DNA from: Methyloceanibacter sp.
GTDB taxonomy: Bacteria; Pseudomonadota; Alphaproteobacteria; Rhizobiales; Methyloligellaceae
Length of the DNA: 52,870 bases
NCBI GenBank assembly: GCA_018067145.1
Contig: JAGPVD010000172.1
Coordinates: 1-52,870 of the forward strand
Reading direction: 5' to 3'
Below are positions 36,208 to 44,942 of this stretch, piece by piece. Below the pieces are notes generated by a model. That model was not told the origin of the DNA, made no database searches, and was given only the letters and a program-made list of their open reading frames with translations. How positions within the stretch are numbered: the stretch's first letter is position 1; the number at the start of each line of letters is the position of its first letter. The translations under genes and the position numbers were made by a program.

Positions 36208-36981
36208 ATGGGGGCACGTATTGCGTATCTGGCCGCTTTGCTGGCGGCCGCCGTCCTACTTGAGGGCTGTGGTGGGGGTGGCGCTCCTTCGGAAAGCCGC
36301 GCAGCTTGGCGCGGCAAGACCGAGGCCGCATGCCTTGTAGAAGGCCGCGTCCGCGCATCGTCTTATGTTCACTCTATTTCTCCCATTAATGGCCCTAGCG
36401 CCTGTGGGCTTCAAACGCCGCTCAAAGTCTCCGCCGCCCAAGGTGGCCGAGTGAAAATCACGCCCACGGCGACCCTTGGTTGCCCGCTCACGGCGAGCCT
36501 CGACCGCTGGATCAACAACTCCGTGCAGAAGGCAGCCTATCGCCAGTTCCGGCAGCAGGTCGTTGAGATAAAGCAGATGTCCTCCTATAGCTGCCGCGGC
36601 CGCAATGGCCGCCGCCGTGGACCATTGTCGGAACACTCCTTCGGCAACGCGCTCGATGTTGCCTCCTTCCGGCTCTCAGACGGGCACGTGATCACCGTGC
36701 TCAACGGCTGGAGTCGGGGCACCGCGCGGGAACAGGCCTTCCTGAGGGAGGCATTCGCCGGGGCCTGCAACGAGTTTTACACCGTGCTCGGCCCAGGCGC
36801 CGACCGCCATCACGCCAACCACTTCCACATGGACTTGCTGGTGAGCAACGTCACGAAGGGCGGGCGCCATTTCTGCCAGCCGCGCCCTAGGCGAGGGCTC
36901 TTCGCCGCTATCGAGGCGGATCCCCAGACCACCGCCTCGATCAAGCCGACCCCCTTCGTGGGATCCAGCACCCATCACTAA
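36208..36981 (+). CDS. Extensin-like C-terminal domain lipoprotein
   Basis: A 257-residue lipoprotein. Its signal peptide ends in the lipobox LLEGC (Cys21) followed by a glycine stretch. The domain is the extensin-like C-terminal type, related in fold to D-Ala-D-Ala carboxypeptidases of the VanY/M15 kind. It has SYSCRGRNG, LSEHSFGNALDVASF with the His and Asp metal ligands (about 140-150), and HHANHFHMDL with the second pair of histidines (about 202-209). It probably acts on peptidoglycan in the periplasm, though activity in this family is little tested. The start could also be GTG 36199; no strong ribosome site supports either. Confidence 0.85.
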   Translation: MGARIAYLAALLAAAVLLEGCGGGGAPSESRAAWRGKTEAACLVEGRVRASSYVHSISPINGPSACGLQTPLKVSAAQGGRVKITPTATLGCPLTASLDRWINNSVQKAAYRQFRQQVVEIKQMSSYSCRGRNGRRRGPLSEHSFGNALDVASFRLSDGHVITVLNGWSRGTAREQAFLREAFAGACNEFYTVLGPGADRHHANHFHMDLLVSNVTKGGRHFCQPRPRRGLFAAIEADPQTTASIKPTPFVGSSTHH

Positions 36982-37105
36982 AAAAGGGTTGGATTGTTGC
37001 CCGTAGGTCACGTCGCCTCTGCGCAGGGCGCGTATGATCGCAGAGCGTGACAGGACGTGACCAGAGTCATGAGCCGAAAAGGCATGGCTCGATTTGGGGG
37101 GCACG

Positions 37106-37327
37106 ATGGCAGCAGAATCACCAATGGAAATGCTTGAAGAGATCGCCTTCGGTCTTAAGGCGGGTGACGAGGAGGTCTATGTCTGGCTACGTGACCAGCT
37201 CAAAGAATGCGGTGCAAGCGAACTCTCCGTGGAGCTGGCTATGGGCGTGATCGCCAAGCTCTTACCGGAAGACGCGCAAGGCAATCTCGAATTGGCCGAG
37301 CATTACAATCGCCGCTGGGCGAACTAG
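37106..37327 (+). CDS. Small acidic protein, unknown function
   Basis: A 73-residue, mostly helical and acidic protein: MAAESPMEMLEEIAFGLKAG, DEEVYVWLRDQLKECGASEL, then AMGVIAKLLPEDAQGNLELA and HYNRRWAN at the end. No signal peptide or membrane segment and no family I can name. A run of six G lies four bases before the ATG. It converges on cobC with three bases between stops, so it may merely be a neighbour of the cobalamin locus rather than part of it. Confidence 0.55.
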   Translation: MAAESPMEMLEEIAFGLKAGDEEVYVWLRDQLKECGASELSVELAMGVIAKLLPEDAQGNLELAEHYNRRWAN

Positions 37328-37330
37328 CCG

Positions 37331-38341
37331 CTAGCTGCGAAGCGCGACCTCGAGGCGCTGCCATTCCGGCTCCGCACCAGGCAGGCTGAAGCGCAGCCAT
37401 TCCGGTTCGTCCGCGAAGCGACGCACGAAGATGCCGGCGCGGCCTAGCCGGTCGAAGAGTTGCGGCGCGTCAGGCACGCGGACCAGACTAAACAAAGATG
37501 TACCGCCAAGCCTCTCCAGACCTGCGCCATCAAGCAAACCATCGAGACGCTGCGCCGACATCGCTAGCGAGAGACGCGTTTCCGCAATCCAATCCTGATC
37601 GCTCAATGCGGCCGTACCGATGGTGAGCGCGGAACCGGAGACAGGCCACGGCCCGAGCGCTGCGCTCAGCCGCGCAACGAGACCGCGAGAGGCCAGTGCA
37701 AAACTAAGCCGCAATCCAGCCAGCCCAAAAAACTTGCCGAAGGACCGCAGCACGACAACATTTCCGCGCTCCACAAAACTGATCAGACTTTCCGCGCCTG
37801 AGCTCACATCCATGAACGCCTCATCGACGATTAGCAGACCGTCGCGAGCGGTCAGGCGTTCGGCAACGGCGAACAGCTCCGCGGCACAGAACACCGTGCC
37901 ATCTGGATTGTTCGGATTGACCACGATGGCGAGATCGGCCTCGCTGAGAGGTTCAAGCGTGCAGACTGTCTCCACCTGATGCCCGGCAAGCAACGCGGCG
38001 CGCGCATGCTCGGCATAGGTCGGGCCCAGGATGGTGGCGCGTCCCGGAGGCACCAGGCCCGCAGTCAATGTCACCAATATCTGCCCTCCAGAGGCAGGCA
38101 CGACATTCTCGCCTGAGGGCGCGCCATAGGCAGCCGCGGCACGGTCCGCCAAATGATTAAGCGCAGCCGGCTCCGGCAAACGCGCAAAAACTTGCGGATC
38201 AAGCGGCGGGATAGGGTAGGGATGGGGATTGATCCCCGTAGACAGATCGACGAATGATTCTGGCGCGCTGGGGAACAGCTTTCGGGCTGCATCGAGATCT
38301 CCGCCATGCACGAGCGGCGCGAACGCATTGGGAGGGATCAT
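37331..38341 (-). CDS. cobC: L-threonine-O-3-phosphate decarboxylase CobC
   Basis: PLP enzyme providing (R)-1-amino-2-propanol phosphate, the linker for the lower cobalamin ligand. The 336 residues have the aminotransferase class I fold: HGGDL near the N-terminus, FVDLSTGINPHPYP, IVVNPNNPDGTV, LLIVDEAFMDV and the PLP lysine in VVLRSFGKFFGLAGLRLSF (about residue 203). The C-terminus FVRRFADEPEWLRFSLPG is typical of CobC/CobD decarboxylases. Its start codon overlaps the start codon of divergent cobD by two bases (CATG), so its ribosome site and promoter must lie inside cobD. Confidence 0.93.
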   Translation of the reverse strand: MIPPNAFAPLVHGGDLDAARKLFPSAPESFVDLSTGINPHPYPIPPLDPQVFARLPEPAALNHLADRAAAAYGAPSGENVVPASGGQILVTLTAGLVPPGRATILGPTYAEHARAALLAGHQVETVCTLEPLSEADLAIVVNPNNPDGTVFCAAELFAVAERLTARDGLLIVDEAFMDVSSGAESLISFVERGNVVVLRSFGKFFGLAGLRLSFALASRGLVARLSAALGPWPVSGSALTIGTAALSDQDWIAETRLSLAMSAQRLDGLLDGAGLERLGGTSLFSLVRVPDAPQLFDRLGRAGIFVRRFADEPEWLRFSLPGAEPEWQRLEVALRS

Positions 38342-39305
38342 GGCCGCACCGCTAGCGCTTCTGGCATTGTTGTTCGAGCTCGTTGCTGGCTACCCGGATT
38401 GGATCGCTAAGAGGATAGGCCATCCCGTCGCCTGGATGGGCCGTCTCATCTCTTTTCTCGACATGCGCCTCAACCGTGACGACGCGGACTCCGAGACCCG
38501 CCGCCGAGGCGGTGCCATCGCGCTGTTTGTGCTGTTGCTCATTGTCGGCTCCATAGCATTCACGCTTGAGACCGCGCTGCTTCTCCTGCCCTTCGGCATG
38601 ATTATCGCTGCTGTGGTGTGCAGCGTCTTCATCGCCCAGCGCAGCCTCTATACCCATGTGGCCAATGTCGGCGAGGCGCTCGAAGACGGCGACCTCCCCA
38701 AGGCGCGCAAAGCGGTCGCCCATATCGTAGGCCGCGACACGGCCGATCTCGACGAGGCAGGCATCGCCCGTGCCGCGATCGAAAGCCTGTCGGAGAATTT
38801 TTCCGACGGCGTTGTGGCGCCAGTGTTCTGGATCGTGCTCCTCGGTCTGACCGGCGGTGCGCTCTACAAAGCCGTCAACACCGCCGACAGCATGATCGGT
38901 CATCGCAACGCCCGCCACGAGGAATTCGGCAAGTCGGCGGCGCAGCTTGATGACGTGGTGAACCTTCCCGGCTCGCGCCTGTCCGGCTTTCTGATCGTCG
39001 CCGCTGCCGCACTGGGTGGCGGCGCCTCGGCGGGCGATGCCTGGCAGGCGATGACGCGCGATGCCGCAAAACATGTCTCTCCCAATGCCGGCTATCCCGA
39101 AGCGGCCATGGCGGGTGCGCTCGGCCTGTCGCTCGGCGGACCGCACGCCTATGACGGCGCGGAGACGCAAAGCGCATGGCTCGGCGATGGACGCCGCGAG
39201 GCCAACGCAGCGGACGTCCAAGCGGCGCTTGCTCTTTATGGCCGCGCCGACGGACTTCTCATTGCCCTGGTCTTCGCGCTGGCGGTGCTTACCGCGATAT
39301 ATTGA
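38340..39305 (+). CDS. cobD: Adenosylcobinamide-phosphate synthase CobD (CbiB)
   Basis: Membrane protein that attaches aminopropanol (phosphate) to adenosylcobyric acid. The 321-residue product starts [20 protein letters not shown] followed by [14 protein letters not shown]. It contains [19 protein letters not shown] and [19 protein letters not shown], the strongest family signatures, plus several membrane helices. The frame is open far upstream through cobC antisense, but ATG 38340 with GGAGG just before it is the family start. The end overlaps cobQ tail-to-tail by 17 bases. Confidence 0.95.
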   Translation: MAAPLALLALLFELVAGYPDWIAKRIGHPVAWMGRLISFLDMRLNRDDADSETRRRGGAIALFVLLLIVGSIAFTLETALLLLPFGMIIAAVVCSVFIAQRSLYTHVANVGEALEDGDLPKARKAVAHIVGRDTADLDEAGIARAAIESLSENFSDGVVAPVFWIVLLGLTGGALYKAVNTADSMIGHRNARHEEFGKSAAQLDDVVNLPGSRLSGFLIVAAAALGGGASAGDAWQAMTRDAAKHVSPNAGYPEAAMAGALGLSLGGPHAYDGAETQSAWLGDGRREANAADVQAALALYGRADGLLIALVFALAVLTAIY

Positions 39306-40749
39306 GCAGGGCATCGACATCCACATGCGCTTCCAGATGGGCGGCGAGGCGGTCGAGAATATCGTCCACCAAGCTCTCGTAGGAAATCCGCGACGGGGCT
39401 GCAGCAAAGCGCGTTAGCCACGCGGCGCGTTGGCGGTCATCAGCAAAGAGACCGTGCACATAGGTGCCAATGATCTGGCCGTCGGACGACATGGCACCCT
39501 CGGGCGAGCCGTCGGCAAGCCGCGCAAAGGGCTGTCCGTGATCGGGTCCCTCGGTCGTGCCCATATGCATCTCGTAGCCTGAGAACAGCGCGCCATCGAA
39601 GCTCGTGCCTTGCACCGGCTCAAGCCGTTTCTCAGGCGACACAACTGTCTCCACATCCAGCAATGCCAGACCCAACGCGGTGCCGGTCGTTCCCTCGATG
39701 CCGTCCGGGTCACGAATGGCACGCCCAAGCATTTGGTAGCCGCCGCACAGTCCAAGCAGCGCGCCGCCTCGGCGCACATGGGCGACGATGTCGATGTCGA
39801 AGCCTGCCTCGCGCAGGGCCTTGAGATCGGAAATGGTCGCCTTGGAGCCCGGCAAAATAATCAGGTCTGCGTCACCGGGGAGCGCCTCACCGGGCCGCAC
39901 GCGAACGAGATCAACCGCAGGCTCCGCCTCAAGCGGGTCGAGATCGTCGAAATTGGCGATATGCGGCAGGATCGGCATCGCAATCTTGAGTGCCGCGCCC
40001 TGCTTCGCCGGGCGGGTGGCGTTTAGTGCAAGCGCGTCCTCGGCGGGCAACCGCCGAGCCTCTGCAAAATAGGGCACAAGCCCAAGCGCCTGCCAGCCCG
40101 TGGCATTGGCAACCTGTGCCATGCCGTCGGCAAAGAGGGCCGGGTCGCCGCGAAATTTGTTGACGAGGAAGCCGCCGATCAGCGCCGCATCTGCAGGCGC
40201 GATAACAGCCTTGGTGCCGACAAGACTCGCGATGACCCCGCCCCGGTCGATGTCGCCGATGAGCACGACGGGCACGTCGCACTCGCGGGCAAAGCCCATA
40301 TTGGCGATGTCGTTAGTGCGGAGATTCACTTCCGAGGCGCTGCCCGCGCCTTCTACCAGCACAAGGTCGGCCCTATCTTTCAGACGCGCGAAGCTGTCCT
40401 GCACGAAGGTCATCAGTTCGGGTTTGAGGCTCTGAAAGCCGGCAGCCTTTGCGGAGCAGTGAACCTGCCCCTGCACCACAATCTGCGCGCCGATTTCGCT
40501 TTGCGGCTTTAGCAGAACCGGGTTCATGTGCACGCTTGGGGGCACCCGCGCGGCACGGGCCTGCAAGGCTTGGGCTCTACTGATCTCGCCACCGTCTTCC
40601 GTGACCGCGGCATTGTTCGACATGTTCTGCGGCTTGAACGGCAGCACTTTCAGCCCACGCGCATGAAGCGCGCGCGCCAGTCCCGCCACGATCAGCGACT
40701 TGCCGACATCGGAGCCAGTGCCCTGGAACATGAGCGCCCGGGCTGCCAT
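39289..40749 (-). CDS. cobQ: Cobyric acid synthase CobQ
   Basis: Amidates the b, d, e and g side chains of adenosylcobyrinic a,c-diamide using glutamine and ATP. The 486 residues have the N-terminal dethiobiotin-synthetase-like domain ([42 protein letters not shown]). The C-terminal class I-like glutamine amidotransferase domain has [10 protein letters not shown], the nucleophile Cys near residue 332 in [12 protein letters not shown], and a final TYVHGLF histidine. It is the last gene of the cbtB-cbtA-cobP-cobO-cobQ operon, three bases after cobO. Confidence 0.96.
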   Translation of the reverse strand: MAARALMFQGTGSDVGKSLIVAGLARALHARGLKVLPFKPQNMSNNAAVTEDGGEISRAQALQARAARVPPSVHMNPVLLKPQSEIGAQIVVQGQVHCSAKAAGFQSLKPELMTFVQDSFARLKDRADLVLVEGAGSASEVNLRTNDIANMGFARECDVPVVLIGDIDRGGVIASLVGTKAVIAPADAALIGGFLVNKFRGDPALFADGMAQVANATGWQALGLVPYFAEARRLPAEDALALNATRPAKQGAALKIAMPILPHIANFDDLDPLEAEPAVDLVRVRPGEALPGDADLIILPGSKATISDLKALREAGFDIDIVAHVRRGGALLGLCGGYQMLGRAIRDPDGIEGTTGTALGLALLDVETVVSPEKRLEPVQGTSFDGALFSGYEMHMGTTEGPDHGQPFARLADGSPEGAMSSDGQIIGTYVHGLFADDRQRAAWLTRFAAAPSRISYESLVDDILDRLAAHLEAHVDVDALLNISR

Positions 40750-40752
40750 GGA

Positions 40753-41370
40753 TTAATACTCGATGCCGGGTTGCGCCTTCACGCCGGCGGCGAAGTGATG
40801 CTTCACCAGCGTCATGTCGGTGACCAGGTCGGCGACTTCGATGAGCGCCGGCTTGGCGTTGCGTCCCGTGGCGACCACATGGAGACCGGGACGGCGCGCC
40901 TTTAGCGTTGCGATCACCTGATCCAGCGGCAGATAGTCGTAACGCAGCGCAATATTCAGCTCATCGAGAATGACGAGGCCGAAGCTATCGTCGTCCATCA
41001 ACTCGACCGCCTTGGCCCAGGCCGCTTCCGCCGCGTCCACATCGCGCGCGAGATCCTGGGTCTCCCAGGTGAAGCCCTCGCCCATGGAGTACCAGGCGAC
41101 TTGGTCGCCGAACTTCGCCAAGGCATCACGCTCCGCCGTGTGCCATGCACCTTTGACAAATTGTACGACGCCGACGCGCTTGCCACGTCCGAGCATGCGC
41201 AGCGCCAGACCGAACGCCGCAGTGGACTTGCCCTTGCCCGTGCCGGTGTGGACGATGAGCAGGCCCTTCTCGACGGTCTTTCCAGCCACTTCCTCGTCTT
41301 GAACGGATTTGCGCTTTGCCATCTTGGCGCGATGGCGCTCGGCGTCTTTCTCGTCGATCGCCTTGGTCAT
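40753..41370 (-). CDS. cobO: Cob(I)yrinic acid a,c-diamide adenosyltransferase CobO
   Basis: Transfers the 5'-deoxyadenosyl group from ATP to cobalt of the corrin. The 205-residue product has the P-loop LLIVHTGTGKGKST (GTGKGKST at 43-50), AFGLALRMLGRGKRVGVVQF, MGEGFTWETQD, LVILDELNIALRYDYL and the C-terminal GIEY. These are full BtuR/CobO/CobA features. It overlaps cobP by four bases (ATGA) and precedes cobQ by three, so all three are tightly coupled. Confidence 0.96.
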   Translation of the reverse strand: MTKAIDEKDAERHRAKMAKRKSVQDEEVAGKTVEKGLLIVHTGTGKGKSTAAFGLALRMLGRGKRVGVVQFVKGAWHTAERDALAKFGDQVAWYSMGEGFTWETQDLARDVDAAEAAWAKAVELMDDDSFGLVILDELNIALRYDYLPLDQVIATLKARRPGLHVVATGRNAKPALIEVADLVTDMTLVKHHFAAGVKAQPGIEY

Positions 41371-41906
41371 GATGTTTCCTTCACCGTGAGCGGCAGCCCC
41401 GCAACCATGAACACGACTTGGCGGGAGCAGGCCGCAATGCGCTGATTGAGAATACCCTGAGCGTCGCGGAAGCGCCGTGCCAGGGCGTTGTCCGGCACGA
41501 TGCTCAAACCCACTTCATTAGAGACAAGAACTGTCGGCCTATAACGCGCTGCCAGGGCCTCCTCCAGCTTCAACGTCATCTCATCGAGAGGCGCCTTTAT
41601 GTGCATCAAGTTCGAGAGCCATAGAGTGAGGCAATCGACCATGACCGTGGCGTCGTTGGGCGCGGCGCTCAACGCTTCAGGCAGGTCGTGGGGTGCTTCG
41701 ATAGTTTGCCAGTCGCCCTCTCGCCTCGCCTTGTGTTCAGCAATCCGCGCCGCCATCTCGTCATCACGCAGCTCCGCCGTGGCGATGTAGACCCAAGGCC
41801 GCGGCAAAGCAGTGATGAGGCTTTCGGCGTAATGGCTCTTGCCGGAACGGGCGCCGCCGAGGACGAAGATCACGCCGTCGCCCCCGGTTGTGGCAGGTCC
41901 TGCCAT
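41367..41906 (-). CDS. cobP: Adenosylcobinamide kinase/guanylyltransferase CobP (CobU)
   Basis: Phosphorylates adenosylcobinamide and transfers GMP, making the activated intermediate for loop assembly. The 179 residues have the P-loop FVLGGARSGKSHYAE (17-24), VYIATAELRDDEM, HKARREGDWQTIE with the guanylylated His region, VDCLTLWLSNL and VSNEVGLSIVP. It is the third gene of the riboswitch-controlled minus-strand operon, three bases after cbtA and overlapping cobO by four. Confidence 0.96.
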   Translation of the reverse strand: MAGPATTGGDGVIFVLGGARSGKSHYAESLITALPRPWVYIATAELRDDEMAARIAEHKARREGDWQTIEAPHDLPEALSAAPNDATVMVDCLTLWLSNLMHIKAPLDEMTLKLEEALAARYRPTVLVSNEVGLSIVPDNALARRFRDAQGILNQRIAACSRQVVFMVAGLPLTVKETS

Positions 41907-41909
41907 GGT

Positions 41910-42626
41910 TCAGGCCGCGTGGATGAAGCGCTCGCGGAAGAACCCCGCAAGCCCACCGAGCAGAACCCAGAACAGGAACGTGGTGACAGCCGCCGCCACG
42001 ACGAAGCTGTGATGCAGACCTTCGGGAATTGGGCTCTCATGGCTGACCGGCTGCGGCGCACCGATAATGTGCGGCGCCACCAGCAGCACGACTGCCGCGA
42101 GCACCGAGACCAGCGATCGGCTGTGGAACAAGAGGCCGAGAGCGACACCCGCCGAGACCACGGTCCCCACCCACCAAAGCTGGCGCGGCCCGAGTTCGGC
42201 CGCGGGCATGGCGGGAAGCTCGGGTGGCAGCCCTAGTCCCGGTGCGAGCGTGAAGGCGATGAAGCCTGCCAGGCCCCAAAAGACGCCTTGGTGCCAACCG
42301 CCGAGCCCGCCAAAGAGTTCGCTCGCGGCCACCAGCAGCAGAGCGAAGCCAATGCCGGTGATGACATTGACGGCCAAGGTGAAGCCCGTGCGCTCAATCC
42401 CGTCGGACGGCGCCCAGCCCTCGCCATGGTTATGGGCGGCCGCGCCTGAGGCATGCTCATGCGCCATTTCGGGTGTTGTGGCAGGCGCCTTGGAGCTTTG
42501 CTCCTCGAACACCTCGGCCTGCAGGATCAGAGGAACCGTCGCGAATTGCTGAGCGACAGTCATGCCAAGGCCAGCGATAGCGCCGGCGATGGCCGCAACA
42601 ATGACGATGTTACGGAAGTAATCCAT
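41910..42626 (-). CDS. cbtA: Cobalt transporter subunit CbtA
   Basis: Predicted B12-regulated cobalt uptake component. The 238-residue protein has about five to six membrane helices. It starts with FRNIVIVAAIAGAIAGLGMT, has a His-containing periplasmic segment AHEHASGAAAHNHGEG, and continues with the family stretch RTGFTLAVNVITGIGFALLL and GWHQGVFWGLAGFIAFTLAP. CbtA is always found with CbtB and downstream of cobalamin riboswitches, exactly as here. Its transport mechanism is not experimentally settled. It starts 15 bases after the cbtB stop. Confidence 0.94.
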   Translation of the reverse strand: MDYFRNIVIVAAIAGAIAGLGMTVAQQFATVPLILQAEVFEEQSSKAPATTPEMAHEHASGAAAHNHGEGWAPSDGIERTGFTLAVNVITGIGFALLLVAASELFGGLGGWHQGVFWGLAGFIAFTLAPGLGLPPELPAMPAAELGPRQLWWVGTVVSAGVALGLLFHSRSLVSVLAAVVLLVAPHIIGAPQPVSHESPIPEGLHHSFVVAAAVTTFLFWVLLGGLAGFFRERFIHAA

Positions 42627-42641
42627 GATTTTGGCTCTCCT

Positions 42642-42839
42642 TTAGTGGCAAGGAAAGGCCATGGAATGACGGTAGTCGTGCGCAGCGTTGTGCACCGCCT
42701 CGATGTGGGAGAAGCCCACTCCGCCAACGATGAAGACGCCGAGCAGCGCGGCCATAAAGATGGGCACGGCGCGTGACGTTGTAAGCGCGGCGGCGGCGTT
42801 GATGCCGGCGCCTTCAGGTTTGATCGAGAACGTATTCAT
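42642..42839 (-). CDS. cbtB: Cobalt transporter subunit CbtB
   Basis: A 65-residue single-helix protein that partners CbtA. The helix is VPIFMAALLGVFIVGGVGF and the C-terminus has the conserved histidine cluster SHIEAVHNAAHDYRHSMAFP followed by CH, probably the cobalt-binding site. ATG 42839 has a GGGGG ribosome box five bases upstream. It is the first gene after the minus-strand cobalamin riboswitch, whose expression platform ends only about ten bases from the start codon. Confidence 0.95.
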   Translation of the reverse strand: MNTFSIKPEGAGINAAAALTTSRAVPIFMAALLGVFIVGGVGFSHIEAVHNAAHDYRHSMAFPCH

Positions 42840-42851
42840 TTAGACCCCCAT

Positions 42852-42872
42852 GCGCCCTCCACCCGAGGGCGC
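42852..42872 (-). promoter_or_regulatory. Hairpin of the cbtB riboswitch expression platform
   Basis: A perfect 8-bp stem GCGCCCTC/GAGGGCGC with a five-base loop, located between the cobalamin aptamer and the cbtB ribosome site. No T-run follows, so control of translation initiation is more likely than termination. Confidence 0.55.
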
Positions 42873-42884
42873 GGTTCAAGGTTG

Positions 42885-43035
42885 AGCCGCCGGCAGGTCT
42901 CCTGGCTTGCGGGTCGACACCTTCCCTCGGCCTTCCCAGAGGATCAACTCCAGTGGCCAGCGGAGGGGGCTCACCGCTTACAGTTGCGGGGGCAGCCGCG
43001 GGTTTGGATGAATATCCTCACCGCGTTCCCTTTAT
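42885..43035 (-). promoter_or_regulatory. Cobalamin riboswitch controlling cbtB-cbtA-cobPOQ
   Basis: On the minus strand the aptamer shows the conserved order: GGGAACGCGGTGAGGATATT, then GCTGCCCCCGCAACTGTAAG, then CCACTGGA, and the B12 box AGCCAGGAGACCTGCC. It should bind adenosylcobalamin and switch the operon off when the vitamin is plentiful. Confidence 0.95.
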
Positions 43036-43070
43036 AAGTCCCACGGAATGCGGGAACCAACGACGGGGGA

Positions 43071-43098
43071 ACTATACCTAGCTTGCCCTCAGCCGCAA
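43071..43098 (-). promoter_or_regulatory. Probable promoter of the cbtB operon
   Basis: On the minus strand TTGCGG (43098-43093) and TATAGT (43076-43071) are 16 bases apart. This places the transcript start about 30 bases before the aptamer. A second TATAAA (about 43036) is too close to the aptamer to serve. Confidence 0.45.
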
Positions 43099-43142
43099 GC
43101 GGACTTGGAGCTAGGTTGGATTTGGCCCCCGAGCAGGTCGCA

Positions 43143-43172
43143 TTGACAAAGGAGGCAGGCGGCCTCTTTAGT
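43143..43172 (+). promoter_or_regulatory. Probable promoter of the cobW-cobN operon
   Basis: A perfect -35 TTGACA (43143-43148) and a -10 TTTAGT (43167-43172) are 18 bases apart. The expected start near 43179 is about 25 bases before the aptamer core. Confidence 0.55.
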
Positions 43173-43194
43173 AGCCCCATCGACGGTCTCTCAA

Positions 43195-43350
43195 GATGAG
43201 AGCGAACAGGGAACGCGGTACGGATTTTGGTCCAATTCCGCGGCTGCCCCCGCAACTGTAAGCGGTGAGCCCAAACCACATTGCCACTGGAAACCCCGGG
43301 AAGGCGGTGATGGGCTAAGACCCGCAAGCCAGGAGACCTGCCGTCGATCT
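43195..43350 (+). promoter_or_regulatory. Cobalamin riboswitch controlling the cobW-cobN-cobGHIJ operon
   Basis: The plus strand repeats the aptamer pattern: GGGAACGCGGT (43209), GGCTGCCCCCGCAACTGTAA, GCCACTGG, and the B12 box AGCCAGGAGACCTGCC ending near 43342. The downstream 120 bases before the first gene should contain the expression platform. I see no clear terminator there. Confidence 0.95.
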
Positions 43351-43469
43351 GGTCGTTCGCCCGGGCGGGGTGCCTTGGTGACGGTTAGTTCTTTGGCAGC
43401 GCCGGAATTCCCGGTTCGCCGCCTTGCAGCACCCCAATCGCGGATGGCCCGAGGAGCGGCTTTAACGGG

Positions 43470-43892
43470 GTGACTCTCACCGAAATCGAAACGGCCAACG
43501 ACGACGCGCAGCCAGCGCTGACCGTGGCCACCGTCTATATTTGCACCACCTGCCGCCGGGCGGGCGACCCCGAAGACGCGCCGCGCCCCGGGCTCGCGTT
43601 GGCGCAAGCCGCCACCAAGGCGGCTGACGGCACCGGCGTGACTGTCTGCCAAGTCCAGTGCCTCGCCAATTGCAGCCGGGCCTTAAGCGCCGCCGTGCGT
43701 TCGGACGGCGCCTGGACCTATATTTTTGGCGGACTGGAAGCGAACCGGGACGCCGAAGCGCTGATCGAAGGCGCCAAGCTTCTCGCCCACGCCGAGGATG
43801 GCGTTCTGCCTTGGCGGGGCCGCCCCGACATTTTGAAGCGCGGGCTGATCGCCCGCGTGCCGCCGCTCGATTTCACGGAGGAAAATCAATGA
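43470..43892 (+). CDS. DUF1636 cysteine-rich (ferredoxin-like) protein of the cobalamin locus
   Basis: A 140-residue protein with five cysteines in a thioredoxin-like 2Fe-2S arrangement: YICTTCRRAG (Cys25, Cys28) and VCQVQCLANCSRAL (Cys60, Cys64, Cys68). DUF1636 proteins typically sit beside cobW/cobN and are thought to be metal-binding or electron-transfer helpers in cobalt insertion, but no activity is proven. The start is GTG 43470. It is the first gene after the plus-strand riboswitch and its stop overlaps the cobW ATG (ATGA). Confidence 0.85.
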   Translation: MTLTEIETANDDAQPALTVATVYICTTCRRAGDPEDAPRPGLALAQAATKAADGTGVTVCQVQCLANCSRALSAAVRSDGAWTYIFGGLEANRDAEALIEGAKLLAHAEDGVLPWRGRPDILKRGLIARVPPLDFTEENQ

Positions 43893-44938
43893 GTTCACTT
43901 GCCCGCGTTCCCTGCACCATCATCACCGGCTTTCTGGGTTCGGGCAAGACGACGCTGATTCGCCACGTGCTGTCCAACGCCAACGGACGGCGGCTGGCCG
44001 TCATCGTCAATGAGTTTGGCGATGTAGGCATCGACGGCGAAATCCTTAAAGGCTGCGGCGACGCGTCGTGCCCCGAGGAAAACATCGTCGAGCTAGCGAA
44101 TGGCTGCCTCTGCTGCACCGTGGCCGACGAGTTCGTGCCGGCGCTCGACGAGATTCTCGCCATGGAGCCGCCGGTTGAGCACATCATCATCGAGACTTCG
44201 GGCCTGGCGCTGCCGAAACCTCTGGTGCAGGCCTTCCATTGGCCGGCCATCAAGAGCCGCGTCACCGTTGACGGCGTTGTGGCGGTGGTGGACGGCGCGG
44301 CGCTCGCCGAGGGACAAGTGTCCGCCGACCTTGAGGCTTTGTCACAACAACGCGCGGCGGACGACGCGCTCGATCATGATGATCCCATCGAAGAAGTGTT
44401 CGAGGATCAGATCGCTTGCGCCGACCTGGTGGTGCTGAACAAGCGCGATCTGCTCGATGCAGGTGGCCTGGAGAAGGCTACAGCCGCTGTCACTGGCGCG
44501 CTGCCACGCACGGTCGGCATGGTCACCGTAGCTGAGGGCAAGGTGGATCTTGGGGCCCTTCTGGGGCTTGGCGTCGGCACCGAGAACGACATCGAGAACC
44601 GCAAGACACACCATGACGACGAGCTCGATCACGACCATGACGACTTCGATAGTTTCGTGGTTCCGCTGGCCGAAATCGGCGACCCGGACATGATCGCCGA
44701 GCGCATCGCTGGCCTCGCCGGAACCCATAATGTGTTGCGGGTTAAGGGATTCGCGGCAGTCACGGATAAGCCCATGCGCCTGCTGATCCAGGCGGTGGGG
44801 CCGCGCGTCAGCCATTACTATGATCGGCCTTGGGGGGCGACCGAGGCCCGTCAGGGCAGCGTCGTGGTCATCGGCCTCAAGGGTCTGGACCGCGACGCCG
44901 TCACCAAGTCGCTAACTGCCAAGTCTCTCGCCGGATAA
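43889..44938 (+). CDS. cobW: CobW, G3E-family GTPase metallochaperone
   Basis: Probable cobalt chaperone for CobN. The 349 residues have the P-loop GFLGSGKT (14-21), VIVNEFGDVGIDG, the metal motif NGCLCCTVADE (Cys73, Cys75, Cys76), IIIETSGLA, the guanine-specificity NKRD, and a His/Asp stretch HHDDELDHDHDDFD (about 240-252) that likely binds metal. A C-terminal CobW domain follows. ATG 43889 begins right at the family start and overlaps the previous gene by four bases; the longer open frame above is read in another gene's territory. cobN begins four bases after its stop. Confidence 0.95.
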   Translation: MSSLARVPCTIITGFLGSGKTTLIRHVLSNANGRRLAVIVNEFGDVGIDGEILKGCGDASCPEENIVELANGCLCCTVADEFVPALDEILAMEPPVEHIIIETSGLALPKPLVQAFHWPAIKSRVTVDGVVAVVDGAALAEGQVSADLEALSQQRAADDALDHDDPIEEVFEDQIACADLVVLNKRDLLDAGGLEKATAAVTGALPRTVGMVTVAEGKVDLGALLGLGVGTENDIENRKTHHDDELDHDHDDFDSFVVPLAEIGDPDMIAERIAGLAGTHNVLRVKGFAAVTDKPMRLLIQAVGPRVSHYYDRPWGATEARQGSVVVIGLKGLDRDAVTKSLTAKSLAG

Positions 44939-44942
44939 CGCG

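Noticed and set aside
43658-43888. Upstream extension of cobW
   Set aside because: This part overlaps the DUF1636 gene in another frame; the CobW family start with its P-loop fits ATG 43889.
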